Virus record (IMG/VR): IMGVR_UViG_3300030060_002320 | Coordinates: 1 to 38,130 of that record | From: a virus | Reading direction: 5' to 3' (one strand) | Length of the DNA stretch: 38,130 nucleotides | Part shown: piece by piece, positions 18,300-24,470 of the stretch | Layout: each line of letters starts with the position of its first letter | Numbering within the stretch: position 1 is the stretch's first letter | The notes under the pieces: generated by a model | What the model saw: only the letters and a program-made list of their open reading frames with translations | Databases searched by the model: none | Told to the model about the DNA's origin: nothing | Translations under genes and position numbers: made by a program

Positions 18300-19430
18300 T
18301 CACGCAGTGACAATAAGTTCACAGCATGCTTCTTCACGAAGAACGCCGTGGCCCATTGCGTAGCGAGCCATTAAGAGAGTACCGAGTCGTTCCATGTAGT
18401 ATTCGGATTCCATTGAAAGATCCATCAACTTCACAGTACCGACACCTTCTGTTTGGAAGACAATACCCTTAGTTTCAGCGTAGCTAGTAGCTTCATAGCC
18501 AACTCCACCACTACCGTAAATGTCATTACTGACATTGGCGTTTGAGTGGATGTTAGTACCGCCACCACCGCTGGTTGGGATGTGGTTGCTCTTGAGAATA
18601 CGGATACCTGCAACCGATACGATCTCTCCAGAAGCGGTTGAACCGTTTCCATCGTTACCGTAATCTCGGTTGATTGCGTCCTTACTTTCGTTAATGAGCT
18701 TGTAGTATTCCGCAGGTGGAAGCAGGGAGTACCGGCCTTCACTCGGCACATTTTTAGAGTCCATTACTTCTGCTGCTTTAAAGAGGCCAGCAATAAGAGA
18801 AGCACCAGTAGCGGCTGCTCCGTCGTTTACTTGATCAGTAGTACCGATGTGAACTTCGTTGACGGAATTGTCAACAGTTGTACCCATGTTGACGACAGCT
18901 CCACCAAACTGACTGATACCATCTCCGTTAGTACCACCGAAGCGGTCACTCATGTCTCTAGCACCCGCAATAACAGTACGGATCAAGTTACGGTCAGCGG
19001 TGTAAGCTAACTGTCGCCCGATTTCAGTGCTGTAGACCGAACGAACTTCGTAGTGGTTCTTGGCTTCATCGATATCTGCAAGGAATGCGGATGAAGTAAG
19101 GACACCATCGATAGCAATCGTTTTCTCTGAGTGAGTGACTCGGGAGAGATACTTGTTAGTACCAGTCGTGTCACTTGCATCATCGAACTCCTGAGTGAAC
19201 AGCGATTCACCGGGAGTGTGGTACTTAGCTTCAGCAACACCAGTTACGGGGAACTGAGCTGTCTTACCACTCTTAATAGTACGGACGCGGTGAAGAGGCA
19301 TCATTGCGTTGTTCTCTTCAAATACGGTAAGAACCTCGCCTGAAAACACCTTCAGGAACAAATCTTCATTTGCTCCAAGTTGATTTGAGCCGAGCCTTGA
19401 GGGCTGGACTCCATCGTAATTAATAGCCAT
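18300..19430 (-). CDS. Major capsid protein (T7 gp10-like)
   Basis: A 376-residue HK97-fold capsid protein. Family marks are the N-terminal LFLKVFSGEVLTVFEENNAM, then RTIKSGKTAQFPVTG, HTPGESL, and AIDGVLTSSAFLADIDEAKN in the E-loop to spine region. T7 gp10A is 345 aa. There is no sign of a slippery frameshift site or a gp10B-like extension. Expression signals are strong: AAGGA before the ATG, a leader with two hairpins, and a terminator directly behind the gene. A palindromic repeat lies 33 nt upstream of the start. Confidence 0.96.
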   Translation of the reverse strand: MAINYDGVQPSRLGSNQLGANEDLFLKVFSGEVLTVFEENNAMMPLHRVRTIKSGKTAQFPVTGVAEAKYHTPGESLFTQEFDDASDTTGTNKYLSRVTHSEKTIAIDGVLTSSAFLADIDEAKNHYEVRSVYSTEIGRQLAYTADRNLIRTVIAGARDMSDRFGGTNGDGISQFGGAVVNMGTTVDNSVNEVHIGTTDQVNDGAAATGASLIAGLFKAAEVMDSKNVPSEGRYSLLPPAEYYKLINESKDAINRDYGNDGNGSTASGEIVSVAGIRILKSNHIPTSGGGGTNIHSNANVSNDIYGSGGVGYEATSYAETKGIVFQTEGVGTVKLMDLSMESEYYMERLGTLLMARYAMGHGVLREEACCELIVTA

Positions 19431-19463
19431 TTTTAAATCCTTGGTTTAAAGTTAAATTAAGAA

Positions 19464-19478
19464 CCGGGGAGTCCCCGG
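19464..19478. repeat. Palindromic repeat copy 1 (capsid leader)
   Basis: CCGGGGAGTCCCCGG on the plus strand (ACT centre on the coding strand). The inverted repeat extends to AACCGGGGA/TCCCCGGTT, 9-bp arms around one base, the longest of the family. It lies 33 nt upstream of the capsid ATG, just after a second hairpin, and is the only copy in the morphogenesis half of the genome. Confidence 0.95.
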
Positions 19479-19483
19479 TTTTT

Positions 19484-19510
19484 CCGAGAGATATTGATGG
19501 TAAGTCTCGG
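19484..19510 (-). promoter_or_regulatory. Hairpin in capsid mRNA leader
   Basis: CCGAGA (coding-strand side 19510-19505) and TCTCGG (19489-19484) form a perfect 6-bp stem with a 15-nt loop, followed five bases later by palindromic repeat copy 1. Two stacked hairpins in front of the capsid gene suggest an mRNA processing or stabilising leader. The stem is short, so its role is a guess. Confidence 0.4.
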
Positions 19511-19524
19511 TAACCAAGAGTTTC

Positions 19525-19854
19525 TCAGTTATCCACCGCAGCGGGCCGGGAGTTATTAGATTCCTCGACATCGCCATCAATGCTTCCTGCATACCAGCCT
19601 TCTGGCAACAGGACTTTCTTAGAAGATAATTCCCATGAATTACCATTCCAATAATAGACATGACCCCGAACATCGGGACCAAGTCTTATAAGACCATCAG
19701 ACTCAGGAACGAATACGACTCTTGAACCGTCGCACCCTGTCAGACCAACGCTTACTAGCGTCAGCATTGTGACTAACGTCACGAGCCTGTTTAGGTTTCT
19801 TTGCGTCCTCAATAAAGAGGTTAATGATTGAAAGAATGAGTGTTCCAAGAGCAT
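19525..19854 (-). CDS. Small lipoprotein, outer-spanin-like
   Basis: 109 residues by the longest frame. After a basic stretch (RTQRNLNR) comes a hydrophobic segment and a lipobox VGLTGC with Cys41, so the mature protein should be anchored in the outer membrane. The mature part reads CDGSRVVFVPESDGLIRLGP and ends LPEGWYAGS plus a polar tail, a pattern I associate with small phage lipoproteins near lysis genes. Its 5' half lies inside the 52-residue ORF 19703-19861 in another frame, as Rz1 does in Rz. A later TTG start near 19812 would give a more usual signal length. Confidence 0.6.
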   Translation of the reverse strand: MLLEHSFFQSLTSLLRTQRNLNRLVTLVTMLTLVSVGLTGCDGSRVVFVPESDGLIRLGPDVRGHVYYWNGNSWELSSKKVLLPEGWYAGSIDGDVEESNNSRPAAVDN

Positions 19855-19861
19855 CCCACAT
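19703..19861 (-). CDS. Small membrane protein, possible inner spanin partner (52 aa)
   Basis: ATG at 19861-19859 overlaps the holin-like stop as TGATG, a strong translational coupling signal, with GAAGAG upstream. The product starts MWDALGTLILSIINLFIEDA (one short membrane helix, residues about 3-18) and continues as a polar, basic tail (KKPKQARDVSHN, RVRRFKSRIRS). The lipoprotein ORF starts 7 nt later in another frame, so 152 nt carry both. The pair resembles nested spanin genes, but it is short for an i-spanin. A regulatory membrane peptide is the alternative. Confidence 0.55.
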   Translation of the reverse strand: MWDALGTLILSIINLFIEDAKKPKQARDVSHNADASKRWSDRVRRFKSRIRS

Positions 19862-20076
19862 CACTCTTCTTCTTCTGATACTTCCGCAGCATTCTTCTTA
19901 AGGTTGAGTCTTGCACCTGTGTATCCAAGAGCTACAAGAGCTGCGGAAACCAGACCGATGACTTGGCCCCAAGGACCGTCCACGGGAAGGACATCAGCAG
20001 CGACAAGTCCACCCACAAGGGCAGCTCCGCAACTGAGCCAGAATTCTGTAGTTTTATATCCTGCTTTAGGTTCCAT
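19861..20076 (-). CDS. Two-TM holin candidate
   Basis: 71 residues. Helix 1 at about 12-30 (FWLSCGAALVGGLVAADVL), a short PVDGP turn, and helix 2 at about 37-55 (WGQVIGLVSAALVALGY), followed by a charged tail (NLKKNAAEVSEEEE). This matches small class II holins, which open the inner membrane to release endolysin. It lies between scaffold and capsid genes, followed by a nested pair of membrane/lipoprotein ORFs, which reads as a lysis cassette. AGGAG is 5 nt from the ATG. A second candidate is at 3309-3518. Confidence 0.65.
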   Translation of the reverse strand: MEPKAGYKTTEFWLSCGAALVGGLVAADVLPVDGPWGQVIGLVSAALVALGYTGARLNLKKNAAEVSEEEE

Positions 20077-20084
20077 GTTTACTC

Positions 20085-20867
20085 CTAGAGAATGTTTGAG
20101 TTAGAAAGTCTGTTCTGTACGTCCTGCCGGTAAGCGGGATCTTTGTGGTATCGAGGATCTTTCATTGCTTGAGTCATCTCAGCAAGAGATCGGAAAGCCC
20201 CCGAAGACCCTGTAGTTCCTGTACTTCCTTGGATAAGAGGAGCTGAAGTATTGCCTCCGCCGTCCATAGTCCAACGACTCGCCAAGCTGCGAATAGCAAA
20301 CATAGACTCCTCAGATGTACCGTTCATGACCTGCCTGTTAAACACGTCAATCTCAGACTCAGAAAGATTCTCACCGGCCCACTCGATCATCTGGTTGTAG
20401 TTTTCTTCACCGCCAACTTCGCTGTACACAGAGTTAAAGTGGCCGTCGAGGACAGCTTTCTGACCTTCGATGTACCCATCAATCATTTCTCGGGGAATGC
20501 CCCATGAAGAAATCTTCTCACGAGACTCTTCAGATACGTCACCTGTTTCTGCAAACTCTGAAGTAAAATCGCTAAAGTCTTCCATTGATAACGGCTCGAC
20601 GTTTGAGGAATCTTTAGTTTCTTCTTCTTGAGAACCTTGTCGTTCTTTAGTGAACTGAGACTGTAGTTCTTCGTAAGCCTTTGCCATTTCTTCGGGCGAG
20701 CCGAATTTCTCAGGGAGCCACTCGGGTCGTTCTTCATTACCCGACTCTTGGGCTTCCGTCTCGACTTCCTGCTCACGCTGTTCGATTTCCTCAATTTTAA
20801 TAAGGTCTTCTTGAGAGTAGGGCTGAGGCTCATCGCCGCCTACTTCTACTTTCTGGTAATCACTCAC
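20085..20867 (-). CDS. Scaffolding protein (T7 gp9-like)
   Basis: A 260-residue acidic protein, Glu/Gln/Ser-rich, between portal and capsid genes. EWLPEKFGSPEEMAKAYEEL at residues about 49-68 is the recurrent motif of podovirus scaffolds, and the C-terminus (DPRYHKDPAYRQDVQNRL) is basic and helical, the likely capsid-binding tail. Scaffold directs prohead assembly and is then lost. ATG overlaps the end of the portal gene by 8 nt. Confidence 0.9.
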   Translation of the reverse strand: MSDYQKVEVGGDEPQPYSQEDLIKIEEIEQREQEVETEAQESGNEERPEWLPEKFGSPEEMAKAYEELQSQFTKERQGSQEEETKDSSNVEPLSMEDFSDFTSEFAETGDVSEESREKISSWGIPREMIDGYIEGQKAVLDGHFNSVYSEVGGEENYNQMIEWAGENLSESEIDVFNRQVMNGTSEESMFAIRSLASRWTMDGGGNTSAPLIQGSTGTTGSSGAFRSLAEMTQAMKDPRYHKDPAYRQDVQNRLSNSNIL

Positions 20868-22389
20868 TGCTGTTCTCCATTTGACTGATCATTGCTTTCA
20901 TTGCATCCGGAGCCATCTGTTGACCCATCTGGGCCTGCTGGGCTTGCTGCTGCATCATAGCAATCTCTTCTTCAGTACGTACAAGATTTGACGTATCAAT
21001 CCCTAAAGCGGATGCTCGTCGATCCATGTACTCCCGAATATTGATGTACTGGCCTAGTACTTCCGGGCCTAATACCTGTGCAATTCCTTGGAGATATATG
21101 TCTAACCTGTTGAGGTCGTTGCCTCTTCCGAGGGCTTCAATACCAGTGACAATCGCCGGAGTGATCTTATCTCTCGGGATCTTTGGCATTCGTTTTTGTT
21201 TAGTCATTCGATCCATGATGCGGTTGACTAAGGGAAGCTGAAACTCTTGACTCAGTACGGAGTAAATACCGCCGAGCTGTCGTTCAATAGACTGCGTTAC
21301 GAGTCTGACTTCCTCTGCGGTAACTCGATCCGCATTACGAATAGTTGACTCTGTGAGGAGAAACGCATATGCCAGACGATCATTGATCTGCTGCATTGCA
21401 TTGAGAGCAACTGAAAAGTCGTTCGCCTTCTGAGTTTGCAATACACTGACATCTGCCGCACTCCCCTCACGAATAGCCCCGTTAGGACTATCGGCAAGCG
21501 TTCTTGCCCTAGTAGTTCCATTAGGGTTGACGAGGAACAGAACCTTACTGCTCGCAGCCGCACCCTCAACAATTGCTTTACTCAGCCCCTCTAGTGACCT
21601 GAGATCACCAAAGTACTGCTCAACGTATCCTCGACCGTAGTCCTCGCCGTCTACCCGAAGCATGCGAAGAGCGATGAAAGGTGATCGGTCCTTAGGAAAG
21701 ACTTGATGAGTCTCCTCAATAATCCGACCTTTGACTTCTTGGACTACTTCAACTTTGCCGTCTGGAAGAATCTCCTGCTTCGTGTAGACATCGCAAGTGT
21801 CTTCATACTCAGCCATCGTAGACTCTACATAAGCCCGGAGTTCTGGGGGTAATACGACTGGAGCAACCGTTTCTTTCATAATGATGCATTGAGCGTTACC
21901 CATTGGGTCTCGCTTGACAATGTATCGATCAAGATGAATTACTCGCATAGAGCCTTCATCGGGCATGTATAAAAGAGCGTTGCCTGTGACGACAAGATGT
22001 CGCAGAGCCTCGAAAGTGGCTACGCGGATGTTGTTGACTTCAATTTCACGGGCGACTGCACGCTCAATGTCAGCAAGAGATGTCTCAACTTCAGTCTTAA
22101 TACGGGGGTCAATTGCTTCCATTTTCTTCTTTTCAGCTTCGTCAATGACGAGTCGGAAGAAAGGAGCGTTAGGAGGCAGTAGTGATAGTAGAAGAGCTGA
22201 CGCTAAGTTATTAACCCCTCTAGCCCCTACAGATTGATAAGGAGTAGGGAAATTAGAGGAGGAGCTATTGCCATCTTCAGGCAGAATCGTAGGCACTGTA
22301 AGCCTAGAAGAGTCTCTACCCCGGTCTAGGTATGAAGACCTTTGAGCCTCACATTTACCGTAAAGAGCCGCGATAGAACCCTGATTCAT
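20860..22389 (-). CDS. Portal / head-tail connector (T7 gp8-like)
   Basis: A 509-residue protein that forms the ring at the packaging vertex. Recognisable stretches are FPTPYQSVGARGVNNLASAL with LLPPNAPFFRL (residues about 47-80), LVVTGNALLYMPDEG, IALRMLRVDGEDYGRGYVEQ and TAEEVRLVTQSIERQLGGIY, all in T7 gp8 order. The C-terminus is Gln/Met-rich. T7 gp8 is 536 aa. ATG overlaps the previous stop (TATGA). Confidence 0.96.
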   Translation of the reverse strand: MNQGSIAALYGKCEAQRSSYLDRGRDSSRLTVPTILPEDGNSSSSNFPTPYQSVGARGVNNLASALLLSLLPPNAPFFRLVIDEAEKKKMEAIDPRIKTEVETSLADIERAVAREIEVNNIRVATFEALRHLVVTGNALLYMPDEGSMRVIHLDRYIVKRDPMGNAQCIIMKETVAPVVLPPELRAYVESTMAEYEDTCDVYTKQEILPDGKVEVVQEVKGRIIEETHQVFPKDRSPFIALRMLRVDGEDYGRGYVEQYFGDLRSLEGLSKAIVEGAAASSKVLFLVNPNGTTRARTLADSPNGAIREGSAADVSVLQTQKANDFSVALNAMQQINDRLAYAFLLTESTIRNADRVTAEEVRLVTQSIERQLGGIYSVLSQEFQLPLVNRIMDRMTKQKRMPKIPRDKITPAIVTGIEALGRGNDLNRLDIYLQGIAQVLGPEVLGQYINIREYMDRRASALGIDTSNLVRTEEEIAMMQQQAQQAQMGQQMAPDAMKAMISQMENSSE

Positions 22390-22634
22390 ACATTTACTCC
22401 GGAGTTACCACTTCGGTTTAGAGGGATGGTAAATCGTTTCTTACCTGTAACGCCGCCTGCTGCTGATCGTCGTCTCTGAGATGCTGTCTTTACTTTCTTC
22501 TGAGCTTTTTCTTCAGCAGGTATAGTTGCGATCATAGGACCCGCGACTTGAGGCGGCGGTGGCTTCGGTGGGGCCGGTGCAGGTGCTGGGGGCGGCGGGG
22601 GTGCTGCTGCTTGAGGTTGACTTCCTCCACACAT
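22386..22634 (-). CDS. Proline-rich small protein upstream of portal
   Basis: 82 residues starting MCGGSQPQ, with a run of prolines and alanines to about residue 34, then GPMIATIPAEEKAQKKVKTA and a basic Arg/Ser segment. Similar MCGG-start proteins of low complexity sit upstream of the portal in marine T7-like phages; role unknown. I use ATG 22634 because CAGGAG lies just upstream, rather than the longer frame to 22658. Confidence 0.7.
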   Translation of the reverse strand: MCGGSQPQAAAPPPPPAPAPAPPKPPPPQVAGPMIATIPAEEKAQKKVKTASQRRRSAAGGVTGKKRFTIPLNRSGNSGVNV

Positions 22635-22635
22635 A

Positions 22636-22848
22636 TTAATCTCCTGTTCTAAGAACATTTTCTTGTTGTTGCTGATAATGGTGGTTTAAAAATCTGACAA
22701 CTGCCCGCTGTCCAGACACAAACCATACTTGTTTTTCTTCCCACTCTAGTTCCGCACAATGCTCAGGAAACCGGATGTTTAGCTCTTTAATTAGAGCGTC
22801 TGAGATTTGAGGAAATGGGGCTTGGTTATTAGTTTCTTCTGCATTCAT
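22636..22848 (-). CDS. Conserved small T7-like protein
   Basis: 70 residues. LIKELNIRFPEHC followed by WFVSGQRAVVRFLNHHYQQQ resembles a small protein found between exonuclease and portal genes in many T7-like phages (hydrophobic core with a GxRxVVxxL pattern), with no known function. ATG overlaps the upstream stop as ATGA. No membrane segment or catalytic motif is visible. Confidence 0.7.
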   Translation of the reverse strand: MNAEETNNQAPFPQISDALIKELNIRFPEHCAELEWEEKQVWFVSGQRAVVRFLNHHYQQQQENVLRTGD

Positions 22849-23195
22849 TCCGTATAGTCACCCTTTTCGTTCTGAGCGTAAGCGTAAAGCAATATGCTGT
22901 AGTTAATTAGGTCCAAAATAGTGTCTTTTAGAGCCTCATCCTTGGTTTTAAAAGATCCGTTCTGGATAAAAGTAATCAAACGCGACACTTTATCAGTCAT
23001 TCTAACCATGAAGCCCGTCTTAGTGTCCGTAATCCCCAGCCTTTCGACCCTCGTAAAGTTGAGGAAGGGGTCTGAAGCGTCCTTACCTCCGCTGTAATCG
23101 TGGTTCTTGACACCCATAAGGCTACAAGCCTCGCTGGTCAGCTTCTGGTGCAGTGCAAGTAAGTCTTCTCGGTTCATCTTAGTCATGGATTCCAT
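22845..23195 (-). CDS. DUF1599 / Nmad1-type protein
   Basis: 116 residues. KNHDYSGGKDASDPFLNF at about 30-47, MVRMTDKVSRL at about 63-73 and DEALKDTILDLINYSILLY at about 86-104 match the pattern of DUF1599, called nucleotide modification associated domain 1. The all-helical fold with paired acidic residues suggests a nucleotide-handling protein, possibly tied to DNA base modification. I see no partner transferase. It follows the exonuclease with a 13-nt overlap, and GGAGG lies 7 nt before the ATG at 23195. Confidence 0.7.
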   Translation of the reverse strand: MESMTKMNREDLLALHQKLTSEACSLMGVKNHDYSGGKDASDPFLNFTRVERLGITDTKTGFMVRMTDKVSRLITFIQNGSFKTKDEALKDTILDLINYSILLYAYAQNEKGDYTE

Positions 23196-23926
23196 AGTTG
23201 TACCTCCTTGGTTTTAATGTTGTATTCACCCCACCGTAAGATCCTTGCGACCCTAGCCTGAGTGAGTGCGTCGTCTTCTCCAATGCCTGCAAGTTCATAC
23301 GTATCAAGTACTTGGCCCCAATCAGGGCTTTCTTTAAGTATACGCTCAGCCCTCACAGGACCAATTCCCGGACATCCAGAATACCCATCAGTTGAATCCC
23401 CTGCAAGGGACTGGAGTAGATGGTTGAAATCAGCCTGCTCTTCAGACACTTGGATAATGCCGTCCTCAGGCTTGTTAGGGTAATAGTGGAAACCGGGAAT
23501 CGTCATCAAGTCTTTATCAATAGTGACAATGACCTTCTCACCCTTAATCCCTCCCAGTCCGGGGTCGCCAGCCAGCAGTCCTAAGACATCGTCAGCCTCT
23601 AAGTTATCAAACATATATGTTCGGTAGACTTCTTGAGCATATTCCTTAAGCGGTTTAAATGCCAAGGGTTTACGTTTAGGCTTTCTGTTGTGCTTATATG
23701 TGGGGAGAACAGTTTTTCTGAAGTTATTCATCCCAGATAAAGCGATCACAGACTTGTCAGCCTCAGTCACCTCTTCGATACGAGCGACCCAACCATCAAA
23801 CCGCTGCCTCGCTTCTTGGAGATCACTGTGTAAAGTCCAGAAGTCGTTGTCCCATTCAATAGCTTGCTCACATGCAGAACACACTTCATATAGAGCAATG
23901 TCTCCGTCAATCAACAAAGTTCTCAT
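23183..23926 (-). CDS. 5'-3' exonuclease (T7 gp6-like, FEN family)
   Basis: 247 residues. An N-terminal LLIDGDIALY gives the first metal Asp, NLEADDVLGLLAG carries the E-A-D-D cluster, VIVTIDKDLMTIPG the next Asp, and AGDSTDGYSGCPGIGPVRAE is the Asp pair plus helix-hairpin-helix of the flap nuclease family. The role is host DNA breakdown, primer removal and recombination. Length is somewhat below T7 gp6 (300 aa). AGGAGG lies 8 nt upstream of the ATG, which sits inside the preceding 72-residue gene. Confidence 0.94.
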   Translation of the reverse strand: MRTLLIDGDIALYEVCSACEQAIEWDNDFWTLHSDLQEARQRFDGWVARIEEVTEADKSVIALSGMNNFRKTVLPTYKHNRKPKRKPLAFKPLKEYAQEVYRTYMFDNLEADDVLGLLAGDPGLGGIKGEKVIVTIDKDLMTIPGFHYYPNKPEDGIIQVSEEQADFNHLLQSLAGDSTDGYSGCPGIGPVRAERILKESPDWGQVLDTYELAGIGEDDALTQARVARILRWGEYNIKTKEVQLWNP

Positions 23927-24125
23927 CGTCTGATCCTCCTGTCTGAACGGCCATGCGGCCCATTTCGATCAGCCCCACACAAGCATGGTAAGAGCCTGAG
24001 AAAGAAATCGTCAAGTCTTCAGTCTTCTGTGTCCGTTGAGCAGCTCCAATAAAAACCATTTCATCAAAGCGGTTCTGAAGTTCTTTAATAAGGTCTTCAC
24101 TAGGTACAAAGTTTAAGTCTTTCAT
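23907..24125 (-). CDS. Small hypothetical protein between homing nuclease and exonuclease
   Basis: 72 residues beginning MKDLNFVPSEDLIKELQNRF and containing FSGSYHACVGLIEMGRMAVQ. It is mixed and soluble in character, and I do not recognise a family. The ATG overlaps the upstream stop as TAATG with AGAGGA 7 nt before it. The last 20 nt overlap the exonuclease start. Tight coupling on both sides supports it as a real gene. Confidence 0.6.
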   Translation of the reverse strand: MKDLNFVPSEDLIKELQNRFDEMVFIGAAQRTQKTEDLTISFSGSYHACVGLIEMGRMAVQTGGSDDENFVD

Positions 24126-24469
24126 TACACGGTCCTCTTAAGGTCTTTCAGCCTTTTAATAAGTGATCGTCGCATTGCTGAGCGAGCTGGATATCTGTAG
24201 AACAGAAGTAATAACTCAGCTTGGAGTTTCTTCTCTACTAAAAAAGGCAACACTGAGTCGCACACATGAGTAGCCGCCTTCCCGTAGACAGACCATTTGA
24301 ATACTTGACGACCTGAGTTAGTCAGACGCTTCTCGGCTTTGCACTTGCCGCCAAAGACTTCGTAAAGCTTTTCTACAGTGGACTTAGAAGTAGACTCCAC
24401 GCATATCGTCGGCGTTTTACTAATACGAAAGCACCCTTCACCGTCAAGTAGGCCACCCACATAAGACAT
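24125..24469 (-). CDS. Free-standing LAGLIDADG-type homing endonuclease
   Basis: 114 residues from ATG 24469. Residues 2-13, SYVGGLLDGEGC, form a LAGLIDADG helix with the catalytic acidic residue in place. Then come strand-like segments (FRISKTPTICVES, FKWSVYGKA) and a basic C-terminus. One motif in a short chain means it would work as a homodimer, cutting a long DNA site. It begins one base after the DNA polymerase stop. Such enzymes usually target an intronless copy of the neighbouring gene in rival phages. No intron or intein is seen in the polymerase. Confidence 0.8.
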   Translation of the reverse strand: MSYVGGLLDGEGCFRISKTPTICVESTSKSTVEKLYEVFGGKCKAEKRLTNSGRQVFKWSVYGKAATHVCDSVLPFLVEKKLQAELLLLFYRYPARSAMRRSLIKRLKDLKRTV

Positions 24470-24470
24470 A

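Noticed and set aside
18431-18751. 106-codon minus-strand frame inside the capsid gene
   Set aside because: It is an out-of-frame shadow of the capsid coding region, not a gp10B-like extension; no slippery site at the capsid end was seen.
19452-19682. 76-codon minus-strand frame after the lipoprotein region
   Set aside because: It runs in a third frame through the lipoprotein C-terminus and the palindrome, with no ribosome site and no family likeness.
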